Source of the DNA: Oceanihabitans sediminis
Lineage (GTDB): Bacteria; Bacteroidota; Bacteroidia; Flavobacteriales; Flavobacteriaceae
DNA length: 64,000 nt
Reading direction: 5' to 3'
Assembly (NCBI RefSeq): GCF_003337215.1
Contig: NZ_QPIG01000001.1
Location: forward strand, 1-64,000
Of the stretch, positions 17,586-26,920 are shown one piece after another. Both the position numbers and the translations under genes were made by a program. How positions within the stretch are numbered: position 1 is the first letter of the stretch; each line of letters begins with the position of its first letter. A model generated the notes under the pieces. That model did no database searches. It was not told where the DNA came from and was given only the letters and a program-made list of their open reading frames with translations.

Positions 17586-18475
17586 TATTGAATACATGGC
17601 AATTTTTTCTTTTTTAATACATTATTCATACCTGCAATCCCTTGCAATCCTCCTGTGTGAATTGCTAATATTTTGGCTTGTTCTGGAAAAAATCCTTTTT
17701 TCATTAAATCTTGAATTCCAAACAGCATTTTTCCAGTATAAATAGGATCTAAGGGTATATTTTTTTCCTTCTTAAACTGATTGATAAAGCTAATTAAATG
17801 GGTATTCACCTTGGCATAACCACCAAAATGATAATCGGTAATAAGCTCCCAATTTGTTTTGCTGGTAAATTTACTAATTTCTTCTTGTAAAAAGTCACCT
17901 TTTAGCGCCGGAAATCCGAGAATCTTTTGGTGATGTAAACTAGCATTGATTATTCCTGAAATGGTTCCTCCTGTTCCAACCGGACAGCAAATAAAATCGA
18001 ATTGCGCGTCTTCTTTGGCTAAAATTTCTTCACAGCCCTGAACAGCTAGACTATTGGTGCCCCCTTCAGGAATAAGATAAAAATCCCCGTAAGTAGCTTT
18101 TAATAATTCTATAAAATAATTTTTGTGTTTATTTCTGAAGTCTTCTCTGCTAACAAATTTAAATTGCATTCCACAATCTGAAGCGAAGGAAAGTGTAGGA
18201 TTTTGTTTCACTTTTTTCTGAAGCTCCTCCCCTCTTATAACTCCTATAGTTTTAAAACCATACTCTTTTCCTGCTGCAGCTACTGCCGCTATATGATTAG
18301 AAAAAGCTCCTCCAAAAGTTAATAAGGTGGTTTGTTGTAGTTTTTTTGCCTCTAATATATTCCATTTTAGTTTCCGAATCTTATTTCCAGATATAAACGA
18401 ATGATTTAAATAATCTGGTTTTAAATAAAGCTGACTGTTCAAACTAATATTTACTTGATCTGGTAGGGTAATCAC
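17585..18475 (-). CDS. ACC deaminase/D-cysteine desulfhydrase-like PLP enzyme
   Basis: A PLP-dependent enzyme of the tryptophan-synthase-beta fold. SGNKIRKLKWN contains the Schiff-base Lys, FGGAFSNHIAAVAAAGK follows the family pattern, and CCPVGTGGTISGI is the phosphate-binding loop. It may be a D-cysteine desulfhydrase or ACC deaminase; the substrate cannot be decided from sequence. The open frame reaches an ATG at 18520, but a TATATTTG box at 18503-18510 lies inside that extension. The first plausible start downstream of the box is GTG at 18475, giving 296 residues that begin just before the conserved region. Its stop overlaps the next gene as TAATG. Confidence 0.82.
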   Translation of the reverse strand: MITLPDQVNISLNSQLYLKPDYLNHSFISGNKIRKLKWNILEAKKLQQTTLLTFGGAFSNHIAAVAAAGKEYGFKTIGVIRGEELQKKVKQNPTLSFASDCGMQFKFVSREDFRNKHKNYFIELLKATYGDFYLIPEGGTNSLAVQGCEEILAKEDAQFDFICCPVGTGGTISGIINASLHHQKILGFPALKGDFLQEEISKFTSKTNWELITDYHFGGYAKVNTHLISFINQFKKEKNIPLDPIYTGKMLFGIQDLMKKGFFPEQAKILAIHTGGLQGIAGMNNVLKKKKLPCIQ

Positions 18476-18502
18476 GTATAGTAGTGTTAAAAATAATCTA
18501 GA

Positions 18503-18510
18503 CAAATATA
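18503..18510 (-). promoter_or_regulatory. -7 box that sets the start of the ACC-deaminase-like gene
   Basis: The minus strand reads TATATTTG, an exact TAnnTTTG match. It lies between the longest possible ATG (18520) and the GTG at 18475, so transcripts from it would lack the ATG. Confidence 0.55.
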
Positions 18511-18520
18511 CGAATTGCAT

Positions 18521-18862
18521 AGAGGACAGTATCGAGAATAAATGCTAAATTTTTAAGTGACTTTCATACGGGGTCACTACGGAGTCACTACGAGATATAA
18601 AACTAACAATAAATGGGTATAAATTTCACCTACAAACAATAATCTAATTTGCAATTTCTTCAAACGAAAACAGCACAAACAACTAGGATTATTATGCTTT
18701 CCACTTCGTTTTAACAAAAAATGATAATTTTCCTGAAAAAAGATAAATGATACATTATTATATTTTCATATATTTAACAACAAATTAATAGCGAATTCAT
18801 TTCTGTTAAGACTCCCAAATCTATAACAAGAAGGCTTTGCTATATAACTAACTTAATAGCAA
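18521..18862. other. Gene-free divergent upstream region
   Basis: 342 bases without a plausible gene, between the divergent ACC-deaminase-like and giant surface-protein genes. It is very AT-rich. Near 18570-18594 is a short imperfect tandem repeat containing GTCACTACG twice. A possible leader hairpin lies at its right end and is listed separately. No exact TAnnTTTG box was found for the rightward gene; TATATTTA near 18768-18775 is one base off. Confidence 0.6.
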
Positions 18863-18863
18863 A
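18836..18863 (+). promoter_or_regulatory. Possible leader hairpin abutting a start codon
   Basis: TTTGCTAT (18836-18843) is perfectly complementary to ATAGCAAA (18856-18863) with a 12-base loop. The last paired base is the A of the ATG at 18863. If it folds in the mRNA it would hide the region just before the start codon. A second in-frame ATG nine codons later would escape it. Confidence 0.35.
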
Positions 18864-21800
18864 TGAAACAAACCTACCTAAACCTAACTATGGAGTATGG
18901 TATCAAGCACGCCTTTAAATCTTTTTCTTTAGTATTTCTGCTTTTAGCTTCTGTAATTGGTTATTCACAAACAACTCATATATCGTCAACTAGCGATGGT
19001 GGTTTTGAAACCGGAAATACATTTGCTGCCAATGGTTGGACTGCGACAGCAGGAAATCCAAATGAAAATCAATGGGTATGCGATTCAGGTTCCACTGGCC
19101 ATACAGGAGCAAGAGCTGCATATATTACCGACTCAAGGAACGCAAATCCTCCTACACATACGTATGACATTGGAACTACAAGTGTTTCACATATATACAG
19201 AACAATTACAATTCCTGCTTCCAATTCTAATATCACTTTAAATTTTGATTGGAAAGGTCGTGGAGAAAGTTCCTTTGACAAAATGCAAGTTTGGTTAGTA
19301 CCAACTATCTACACCCCAACTTATGGAAATAAAATAACCTCCACCGGAACAGCTCCAACAGGAAAAGTTCAAATAGGCACAAACTATAGCGCACAGACCA
19401 ATTGGATAAATACCACACTAATTATTCCTGCATCCTACGCAGGCACTACATTCAGACTAGTTTTCGAATGGAGTAATGATGGTAGCGTAGGAACAAACCC
19501 ACCTATTGCTATCGACAATATTTCATTAATTTCTAATGTAGCTACCCCTCCCTCAAACGACGAGCCTTGTAATGCTATTGCAGCACCAGTAAATGCCGAT
19601 CTAAATTGTGGAAGCGTGGCTTCAGGAACCTTAGCGTTCGCAAGTAACTCCAATGCAACTACTACCTGTAATGGCACACCTAATGATGATGTTTGGTTTA
19701 GCTTTACGGCAACATCTACAGTTCATCATATAAACCTTAATAATATTTCTGGGAGTACCACAGATCTTTATCATGCAGTTTATAGCGGTGATTGCGCTAC
19801 ATTAAACTTAATCACAGGTACCTGTAGCGATCCAAATGAGAGTATTGTTGGGGGGCTTACAATAGGAGCAATCTACTATGTTCAAGTTTATTCATGGAGC
19901 AACGCAACTCACAATTCAACATTCAATCTCTGTATAGGTACCCCGCCTCCGCCGCCAGCGAATGACGAATGCTCCGGAGCTATTAGCCTTACAATTAACC
20001 TTGATGATAGCTGTACTGCCACGACAGCTGGAACCATACTAAACGCTAGTAATTCTGGAGTTAACCCTTGCTCTGGTATTCCAAACGATGACGTATGGTA
20101 CACATTTGTCGCTACAAACACGGCGCACACGGTCGACTTACTGAATGTTACCGGAAGCACAACAGACTTATACCATGCGGTATATGCCAACAACCCTTGT
20201 ACGGGATCAACCACAGCTCTTACTTGTTCAGACCCCAATAACAGTACAACTACAGGACTAACAATTGGAACCACCTATTATGTTCAAGTATATTCATGGT
20301 CTGCAAGCTCTGGAGCAACCACAAATTTTGATATCTGTATTGGAACCCCCCCCCCATGCACCACACCTAATACACCGACAGGACCTATAACTTTTGGAAC
20401 GGTTACAGATGACTCAATTGCCGGTTCATTCAACGCTTCTGTACCAACAGCTAATAATTATTTAGTGATTAGAAGCTTATCCGCAACACCACCCACAATC
20501 GCAAACGGAACAACCTACACAAACGGTCAAACGTTTGGAGCCTATACGGTAGTTGATACTGATAATGACACTAATTTTACAGCAACAGGCTTAACACAGA
20601 CCACCACATATTATTTTTATGTGTATGCATTTAATAACGATGAATGTTCAAGTGGACCAATGTACAGCAACACCTCTTTAAATGGAAATGCAACTACAGT
20701 TTTACCTACCTACTGCATCCCTTCATCTACAAATACATTAGACTTTATAGATGACTTTACAACTTCAGGCGCCTCAACAAATATCAATCATACAGCTTCT
20801 GGGTTTTCACCAAACGGCTATGGCGACTTTACAAGCTCACATAATATAACTCAAATTAATGGCGGGACTATCAACTTTACAGCCACACACGGAAGTACAG
20901 AAAGTTACCAAATGAATATCTGGGTAGATTGGAATAACGATTTAGATTTTGATGATGCTAATGAAAAAGTTTTTGACTCGTCTGCATATGCAAATATAAT
21001 AAACGGGAGTTTTATCGTCCCAAACACAGCCCCTGCTGGCTCTTACAGAATGCGTATCCGTACAGATTGGAGCTCTCCAGATGTTAGCCCATGTGGCTAT
21101 GATGATCGTAGTGAAACACACGATTACACTTTAAATGTAACCCCATTAAACTGTACAGCCAACCCACAAACCTTAACAGCCGAATCTAACACCACTACGA
21201 CAGCTACAATTAGCTGGACACATCCTTCACCACAACCAGGAAATGGATATGATTATATTATTTCAACAGACAATACAACATCCACTCCTGCTGGCGATAT
21301 ATCCGGTACAACCACCGGAACTACAATATCTTTAACAGGATTAACACCAGGCACAACCTATTATGTGTTTGTTAGAGGAAACTGTAATGCTACAGATCAA
21401 GGTTACTGGCTAACTACTCTGTTTGCAACTGGCTGTTCAGATACTGTTTTCACACCAACAACATGCCCAACAATTATAGATGTACAAGGAAATGACCCTT
21501 TTACTGCCAATCCTTTTGTGTCTGACCCACAAGCAAATATAAGTTGTGAATTTCCTACTGTTACCTTAAAGGTGAATTCAAATTTACATGAAACCTCAAG
21601 CTATAAAGTTGAAAAAATAAGCTATCCAAATCCCGCACCAATTTACGACTTTAGCTACTCTACCGGAAGTCAAACGGTTACAACAGACGATTATTGGGCT
21701 GACAACAAGACCAATTTAGAGTTTCCTTTTTGTTACTACAACAACACCTATACACAAACCCTTATTGGAGCAAACGGTATGATAACATTTAATAGCGCAA

Positions 21801-24253
21801 TAAATCCTGGCAGCTCTAGTGGATATTCATTTAATGAAAACCTACCTAGTACTGCCGGAGCCTTATTCGAACAAACAATCTATGGTGTTTATCATGACAT
21901 AGATCCTTCAGGTTTAGCCGGACAGCCAATTAGAAGTCGAATAGTAGGCGCTGCTCCATGCAGACAATTTCAAGTTTCTTGGAACAACATCCCTATGTTT
22001 AGCGACAACTCGATACTTTATACAGGAATGATTGTTTTGCATGAAACCACAAACATTATTGAAGTATTTATACAAGAAAAACGTATCGACAACAATAATA
22101 TTTCCCCTTGGAATAACGGAAATGCTATTGTGGGTATTCAAGGTGCCAATACAGACAGCAGCCCTAGCAACCCGGCTAATGAATACACGGTTGCACCATG
22201 CAGAAATGGCCTAGATCCTAATTGGGAAACCTTTAATGAAGCTTGGCGATTTACACCTAATGGCGCTAAAATCAATCCTGATTCTGTTACTTGGTATTCA
22301 GCTAGCAATGGCGGTGTAGGTGGAATCCCTATAGGAACAGGCATCACTTTAAATGTCAATTCAGAAGACACCTATTTTGCCGTTTCACAGTATACATTGT
22401 GTAGTGGGCCTGTCATGCTTACAGATGATATTGTTGTAACCGCCAACAAAAAAGTATGGAACGGCTCGGCAAGTACAGATTGGTTTACCAGTGAAAACTG
22501 GACTCCAACGGGAGTACCTACCAACCAAGACTGTGTTGTTATTCCAGATGTAGCAACGACTTCTAATCGCTCTCCACTTGTTGTGGCCTCAGCTACTAGC
22601 GTAGGTTTAGGAAAAACCTTATTGGTAGAAACCAATGGGTATTTAGAGCTATTACCAGACGCCGGCTTGATTATAACAGATGATATTACCGTAGATGGTA
22701 AATTGATTTTAAGAAATAACTCTAACCTGATACAAGTAACCAATACAGGCATTACCAATGCGGGTAACATACAGATGCAACGGGTAGTTAACAACCTAAC
22801 ACCTCAAGATTACGTGTATTGGTCTTCTCCAGTTGAAAATTTTGCAGTAACAGCTGTATCTCCAGGATCAAACAGAATATACAAATGGCTACCAACTACT
22901 GCTACCATGTATGGAAATTGGCAAGCTACTACTGAAATTATGGAAGCAGCTAAAGGCTATATTATTCGCGGAGTTACTGGCACAAACCCTGAAGGTGTAG
23001 CAGCAGCCAATACCGTGGAGTTTACAGGAGTACCAAGAAATGGAAGGCTTCAAATTCCTATCATGCATGGTGGTTATACTGGAGCAGATTATGCTGGTGC
23101 TGGGGATACAGATGCAACAGAATTAGACGACAATTGGAATTTAATAGGAAACCCATATCCTTCTTCTATCTCTGCCGATTTATTTATAGCAGTAAACGGA
23201 GGTATATTAAGCGATACACCAGACCCAAACACACCTGCTATTTATGGAACCGTGTATGTATGGACTCATGCCACTGCACCAAGCACCATAGAAGATCCTT
23301 TTTATGGTGACTATGTGTACAACTATAATAAAAACGACTATATTGGTTACAATAGTACTGGCTCGAACCCTGCTGGGTTTAGTGGGAATATTGCCGCTGG
23401 TCAAGCATTTTTTGTACTCATGGATCACAATGCAAGTTCACCTTCTATGGTAACATTCAATAATAGCATGCGTTATAATAATTCCATGCCTACAAACCTG
23501 TTCCCTTATGATAATTCACAATTTTTCAGAACATCCCAAATAGATCCTGTACTAACAAATAGAAATGCTTTAGAAAAACACAGAATATGGCTAGATTTAA
23601 TCGCTCCAAACAATCGTGCTAATTCAATTTTGGTAGGGTATATTGAAAATGCTACTGATGGTATTGATAAACTTTACGATGGTATCGAATTAAGTGAAAC
23701 AAGCACGCGCTTCTACTCTATTATTGAAGATGAGAAAATGGCCATTCAAGGAAAAGCGCTTCCGTTTGAAGATTCAGACACGGTACCTCTAGGGGTTGTA
23801 ATTCCGCAAGCAGGAAACTATACTATTGCTATTAACACTATGGACGGTTTGTTTGAAAACACTTTCCAAGACATCTTTTTAGAAGATACTTACACAGGTA
23901 TCATTCACGACTTAAGAGTCTCTCCTTATAGCTTAAACATAGATGCAGGAACCTATAACGATAGATTCATTTTACGATATACAAACGAGACATTAAGCAT
24001 CGAAAATCATAACCTTGCTTCGGGGTTAGAAATTTATACTCCTAATAATAATTCGATAGAAATAAAATCTAAAAGCACGATACAACGTGTAAGCGTATAT
24101 GACTTATTAGGTAGAACGCTTGAAAATCATAATAATATTAATTCTACAAACTTCAGCATAAACAACTACAGCTATGCAGTTGGAACTTATATTGTAAAAG
24201 TTACTTTAAGCAACGGAGCTCAAAAATCACAAAAAGTAGTTTTAAAACGCTAG
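18863..24253 (+). CDS. Giant multidomain surface protein, T9SS cargo
   Basis: A 1796-residue secreted protein. A signal peptide ends near GYSQ (residues 33-36; ATG codon 1 or 10 may start). A jelly-roll-like domain follows to about 225. Two tandem homologous domains begin NDEPCN (about 232) and NDECSG (about 366), each with PNDDVWF/Y, SGSTTDLYHAVY and YYVQVYSWS motifs. An Fn3-like domain lies near 499-610, a GEVED-like domain (MNIWVDWNNDLDFDDANEKV) near 617-757, and a second Fn3 near 763-860. A nidogen-like beta region and a long beta-rich part come next. The C-terminal approximately 70 residues (VSVYDLLGRTLE ... YAVGTYIVKV) form a T9SS type A sorting domain. It is probably an adhesin or matrix protein; no enzymatic motif was seen. 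Confidence 0.85.
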   Translation: MKQTYLNLTMEYGIKHAFKSFSLVFLLLASVIGYSQTTHISSTSDGGFETGNTFAANGWTATAGNPNENQWVCDSGSTGHTGARAAYITDSRNANPPTHTYDIGTTSVSHIYRTITIPASNSNITLNFDWKGRGESSFDKMQVWLVPTIYTPTYGNKITSTGTAPTGKVQIGTNYSAQTNWINTTLIIPASYAGTTFRLVFEWSNDGSVGTNPPIAIDNISLISNVATPPSNDEPCNAIAAPVNADLNCGSVASGTLAFASNSNATTTCNGTPNDDVWFSFTATSTVHHINLNNISGSTTDLYHAVYSGDCATLNLITGTCSDPNESIVGGLTIGAIYYVQVYSWSNATHNSTFNLCIGTPPPPPANDECSGAISLTINLDDSCTATTAGTILNASNSGVNPCSGIPNDDVWYTFVATNTAHTVDLLNVTGSTTDLYHAVYANNPCTGSTTALTCSDPNNSTTTGLTIGTTYYVQVYSWSASSGATTNFDICIGTPPPCTTPNTPTGPITFGTVTDDSIAGSFNASVPTANNYLVIRSLSATPPTIANGTTYTNGQTFGAYTVVDTDNDTNFTATGLTQTTTYYFYVYAFNNDECSSGPMYSNTSLNGNATTVLPTYCIPSSTNTLDFIDDFTTSGASTNINHTASGFSPNGYGDFTSSHNITQINGGTINFTATHGSTESYQMNIWVDWNNDLDFDDANEKVFDSSAYANIINGSFIVPNTAPAGSYRMRIRTDWSSPDVSPCGYDDRSETHDYTLNVTPLNCTANPQTLTAESNTTTTATISWTHPSPQPGNGYDYIISTDNTTSTPAGDISGTTTGTTISLTGLTPGTTYYVFVRGNCNATDQGYWLTTLFATGCSDTVFTPTTCPTIIDVQGNDPFTANPFVSDPQANISCEFPTVTLKVNSNLHETSSYKVEKISYPNPAPIYDFSYSTGSQTVTTDDYWADNKTNLEFPFCYYNNTYTQTLIGANGMITFNSAINPGSSSGYSFNENLPSTAGALFEQTIYGVYHDIDPSGLAGQPIRSRIVGAAPCRQFQVSWNNIPMFSDNSILYTGMIVLHETTNIIEVFIQEKRIDNNNISPWNNGNAIVGIQGANTDSSPSNPANEYTVAPCRNGLDPNWETFNEAWRFTPNGAKINPDSVTWYSASNGGVGGIPIGTGITLNVNSEDTYFAVSQYTLCSGPVMLTDDIVVTANKKVWNGSASTDWFTSENWTPTGVPTNQDCVVIPDVATTSNRSPLVVASATSVGLGKTLLVETNGYLELLPDAGLIITDDITVDGKLILRNNSNLIQVTNTGITNAGNIQMQRVVNNLTPQDYVYWSSPVENFAVTAVSPGSNRIYKWLPTTATMYGNWQATTEIMEAAKGYIIRGVTGTNPEGVAAANTVEFTGVPRNGRLQIPIMHGGYTGADYAGAGDTDATELDDNWNLIGNPYPSSISADLFIAVNGGILSDTPDPNTPAIYGTVYVWTHATAPSTIEDPFYGDYVYNYNKNDYIGYNSTGSNPAGFSGNIAAGQAFFVLMDHNASSPSMVTFNNSMRYNNSMPTNLFPYDNSQFFRTSQIDPVLTNRNALEKHRIWLDLIAPNNRANSILVGYIENATDGIDKLYDGIELSETSTRFYSIIEDEKMAIQGKALPFEDSDTVPLGVVIPQAGNYTIAINTMDGLFENTFQDIFLEDTYTGIIHDLRVSPYSLNIDAGTYNDRFILRYTNETLSIENHNLASGLEIYTPNNNSIEIKSKSTIQRVSVYDLLGRTLENHNNINSTNFSINNYSYAVGTYIVKVTLSNGAQKSQKVVLKR
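20346..20355 (+). repeat. C10 homopolymer tract inside a coding region
   Basis: Ten consecutive C residues encode part of Gly-Thr-Pro-Pro-Pro-Cys at the end of the second repeated domain of the giant surface protein. The genome is AT-rich and I noticed no comparable C or G tract elsewhere in the window. The equivalent junction after the first repeat is broken by G residues. Such tracts are prone to slipped-strand changes. Confidence 0.8.
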
Positions 24254-24573
24254 TAATATTTTAAAAAACTGTAAAAAGACCTCGATTTTAAATAATTGAG
24301 GTCTTTTTCATTTGTATAAGCCTCGCGTTCAAAAGAAATATTTCTATAAGCTTTAGACCTGCTTCTATATTGCAAGCATCTATATAAAAATTCGGTAAAA
24401 TAAAGGATATAAAAAGGAAGTACTAGTAATTCTAACTGCTGTCTTAAGTGAATTTTCTCATGATTAATTAATACCTCGTCATTCTTTAAAGCTATGTACT
24501 TTAAAAACACAAACGGAAACAAAGCCACTCCGGTATATCCTTTAGGAACTATATATTTTGAGATAAAAATCAT
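24250..24573 (-). CDS. Small membrane protein with HEKIH motif
   Basis: A 107-residue protein I cannot assign to a named family. It has a hydrophobic N-terminal segment (GVALFPFVFLKYIAL), then LINHEKIHLRQQLELL, an HExxH zinc-peptidase-like motif, a second hydrophobic stretch (LLVLPFYILYFTEFLY), and a basic tail with FEREAYTNEKD. The order HExxH, membrane segment and E-A-Y recalls small membrane-bound metallopeptidase-like proteins of the BlaR1 type. Catalysis is not shown. Its 3' end overlaps the giant surface-protein gene by 4 bases, and a terminator hairpin for that gene lies inside its coding region. Confidence 0.65.
   Translation of the reverse strand: MIFISKYIVPKGYTGVALFPFVFLKYIALKNDEVLINHEKIHLRQQLELLVLPFYILYFTEFLYRCLQYRSRSKAYRNISFEREAYTNEKDLNYLKSRSFYSFLKYY
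24273..24308. terminator. Terminator hairpin overlapping a convergent gene
   Basis: Arms AAAAAGACCTC (24273-24283) and GAGGTCTTTTT (24298-24308), 11 bp and perfect. It lies just after the stop codon of the giant surface-protein gene and within the 3' coding part of the convergent 24250-24573 gene. Confidence 0.8.
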
Positions 24574-24673
24574 AAAATAGTACTTTCAAAAACCCTTCCA
24601 AACTTCGTGTTTTCTTAGAAATCTCCCCTAAAAACCAAGGAATTTGTAAACAGGTATTTATTCTAATTTACAT

Positions 24674-24681
24674 TATATTTG
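24674..24681 (+). promoter_or_regulatory. Putative -7 box for the DUF5522 gene
   Basis: TATATTTG, an exact TAnnTTTG match, 29 bases before the ATG at 24711. A TTTG lies 27 bases further upstream. Confidence 0.5.
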
Positions 24682-24710
24682 TCCTATTACATTTAGGTAT
24701 AAGAAAAAAC

Positions 24711-24872
24711 ATGAAGAAAATTATTCCAATAGAAGAAGGAGATTACTACCTAACACCAGAAGGTTATAAATGCTTCACAGAGCAATATCACTTAAAAAGG
24801 GGCTATTGTTGCGAAAGCGGTTGCAGACATTGTCCTTACGGTTATAATAAAAAAACGAACTCTAGAAAATAG
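24711..24872 (+). CDS. DUF5522-family cysteine-rich small protein
   Basis: A 53-residue protein beginning MKKIIPIEEGDYYLTPEGYK. A cysteine cluster, RGYCCESGCRHCPYGY, sits near the C-terminus and could bind a metal ion. Size and motif match the small DUF5522 family of Bacteroidota; function unknown. It has its own -7 box, and urocanate hydratase follows 50 bases downstream on the same strand, so the two may share a transcript. Confidence 0.85.
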   Translation: MKKIIPIEEGDYYLTPEGYKCFTEQYHLKRGYCCESGCRHCPYGYNKKTNSRK

Positions 24873-24922
24873 ATAATAATATCACATTCCGAAAAATTAA
24901 CGGAAAAACAAACCACTAAAAA

Positions 24923-26902
24923 ATGACATTTAAAGAGCAAATATTAGAAGGAATTCCAGATAATTTACCAAAAGCAAAAGCGTACGATGCATCTATAAAC
25001 CATGCACCAAAACGCAAAGAAATATTATCTGCGGAAGAAAAAAAATTAGCCCTTAGAAATGCATTGCGCTATTTCGACAAAAAACACCATGCAGAATTAC
25101 TTCCAGAGTTTAAAAACGAATTAGAAACCTACGGAAGAATCTACATGTATCGTCTACGTCCAGATTATAAAATGTACGCTAGACCGATAGAGGAATATCC
25201 TGCAAAATCTAAACAGGCAGCAGCAATCATGCTAATGATTCAAAACAATTTAGATTATGCTGTTGCGCAACATCCACATGAGCTTATCACCTACGGAGGG
25301 AATGGTGGTGTTTTTTCAAACTGGGCACAGTACCGACTTACCATGAAGTACCTAGCAGAAATGAATGATGAGCAAACCCTAGTTATGTACTCTGGTCACC
25401 CAATGGGGCTATTCCCTAGTCATAAAGACGCTCCAAGAGTTGTTGTTACCAACGGAATGATGATACCTAATTATTCTAAGCCTGATGACTGGGAAAAATT
25501 TAATGCATTAGGAGTTACACAATACGGACAAATGACGGCAGGTAGTTATATGTATATTGGTCCGCAAGGAATTGTTCACGGTACTACTATTACCGTTTTA
25601 AACGGATTTAGAAAAATTAAAAAAGAACCAAAAGGAAACCTTTTTGTAACCTCAGGATTAGGAGGAATGTCTGGAGCACAACCAAAAGCTGGTAATATAG
25701 CAGGTTGTATTACCGTTTGCGCAGAGGTAAATCCGAAAATAACGCAGGTACGATTTGATCAAGGATGGATTGACGAAAAAATCACAGACTTAGACGAACT
25801 AGTTGCGAGAGTAAATAAAGCTAAAGAAGAAAAAGAAACCATCTCTATCGCTTATTTAGGAAACGTAGTGGATGTTTGGGAAAAATTTGATCAAGAAAAC
25901 ATTCATATCGATTTAGGAAGTGACCAAACTTCACTTCACAATCCATGGGCTGGAGGATACTATCCTGTTGGAATTTCTTTTGAAGAAGCAAACGAAATGA
26001 TGGCTAACAATCCGAAACTATTTAAAGAAAAAGTTCAGGAAACCTTACGTCGTCACGCAGCAGCAATCAATAAACACACTGCAAAAGGAACCTACTTCTT
26101 TGATTACGGAAACGCATTCCTATTAGAAGCTTCTAGAGCTGGTGCAGATATCATGGCAGAAAATGGTATTGACTTTAAATACCCTAGTTATGTACAAGAT
26201 ATTATGGGACCAATGTGTTTCGATTATGGTTTCGGACCTTTCCGTTGGGTATGTGCTAGTGGAAAACCAGAAGACTTAGAAAAAACAGATGCTATTGCTT
26301 GTAAGGTTTTAGAAGAAATTAAGAAGAACTCTCCAGAAGAGATTCAACAACAAATGGCGGATAATATTCAGTGGATTAAAGGAGCGCAAGAAAACAAACT
26401 AGTAGTTGGTTCTCAAGCTAGAATCTTATATGCAGATGCCGAGGGACGTATGAAAATAGCACAAGCATTTAATGATGCTATTGCAAAAGGAGAAATTGGC
26501 TATGTGGTTTTAGGACGTGACCACCATGATGTTTCAGGAACAGACTCTCCTTATAGAGAGACTAGTAATATCTATGACGGATCTCGATTTACAGCAGATA
26601 TGGCGATACATAATGTTATTGGAGATAGTTTTAGAGGTGCTACCTGGGTAAGCATTCACAATGGTGGAGGCGTTGGCTGGGGAGAAGTAATTAACGGCGG
26701 ATTTGGTATGGTTCTTGATGGTAGTATAGAAGCATCTAAACGACTAAATGCCATGCTGTTCTGGGATGTAAACAACGGAATTTCAAGAAGAAGTTGGGCT
26801 AGAAATCCAGGAGCAGAATTTGCAATTAAACGTGCTATGGAGGTAGAACCTAATTTAAAAGTTACACTTCCTAATCATGTAGACGATGCTTTACTGAATT
26901 AG
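24923..26902 (+). CDS. hutU: Urocanate hydratase
   Basis: A 659-residue urocanate hydratase, which converts urocanate to imidazolonepropionate with NAD+ as electrophilic cofactor in histidine degradation. Strong family blocks include TYGGNGGVFSNWAQYRLTMK, MYIGPQGIVHGTT, GLGGMSGAQPKAG and DIMGPMCFDYGFGPFRWVC. It is about 100 residues longer than the best-known proteobacterial enzymes (about 557), which I believe is usual for the longer form in Bacteroidota. No histidase, imidazolonepropionase or formimidoylglutamase gene lies in the window, so the pathway genes are dispersed here or located elsewhere. Confidence 0.95.
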   Translation: MTFKEQILEGIPDNLPKAKAYDASINHAPKRKEILSAEEKKLALRNALRYFDKKHHAELLPEFKNELETYGRIYMYRLRPDYKMYARPIEEYPAKSKQAAAIMLMIQNNLDYAVAQHPHELITYGGNGGVFSNWAQYRLTMKYLAEMNDEQTLVMYSGHPMGLFPSHKDAPRVVVTNGMMIPNYSKPDDWEKFNALGVTQYGQMTAGSYMYIGPQGIVHGTTITVLNGFRKIKKEPKGNLFVTSGLGGMSGAQPKAGNIAGCITVCAEVNPKITQVRFDQGWIDEKITDLDELVARVNKAKEEKETISIAYLGNVVDVWEKFDQENIHIDLGSDQTSLHNPWAGGYYPVGISFEEANEMMANNPKLFKEKVQETLRRHAAAINKHTAKGTYFFDYGNAFLLEASRAGADIMAENGIDFKYPSYVQDIMGPMCFDYGFGPFRWVCASGKPEDLEKTDAIACKVLEEIKKNSPEEIQQQMADNIQWIKGAQENKLVVGSQARILYADAEGRMKIAQAFNDAIAKGEIGYVVLGRDHHDVSGTDSPYRETSNIYDGSRFTADMAIHNVIGDSFRGATWVSIHNGGGVGWGEVINGGFGMVLDGSIEASKRLNAMLFWDVNNGISRRSWARNPGAEFAIKRAMEVEPNLKVTLPNHVDDALLN

Positions 26903-26920
26903 AAATTAAAACTTGCAACT

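Noticed and set aside
18570-18594. Imperfect tandem GTCACTACG repeat
   Set aside because: Only two short units, no matching element elsewhere, and no gene-proximal position that suggests an operator.
19557-20350. Tandem homologous segments, considered as a CRISPR or DNA-level repeat array
   Set aside because: They are two diverged protein domains about 134 residues long, similar mainly at the amino acid level, with no spacer pattern.
19909-23428. Several antisense frames of 70-140 codons within the giant surface gene
   Set aside because: Compositional shadows of a Thr/Asn/Ser-rich sense gene; none has a signal, motif or promoter of its own.
24923-26902. A histidine utilisation operon around hutU
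   Set aside because: None of the neighbouring genes encodes histidase, imidazolonepropionase or formiminoglutamase; hutU is isolated here.
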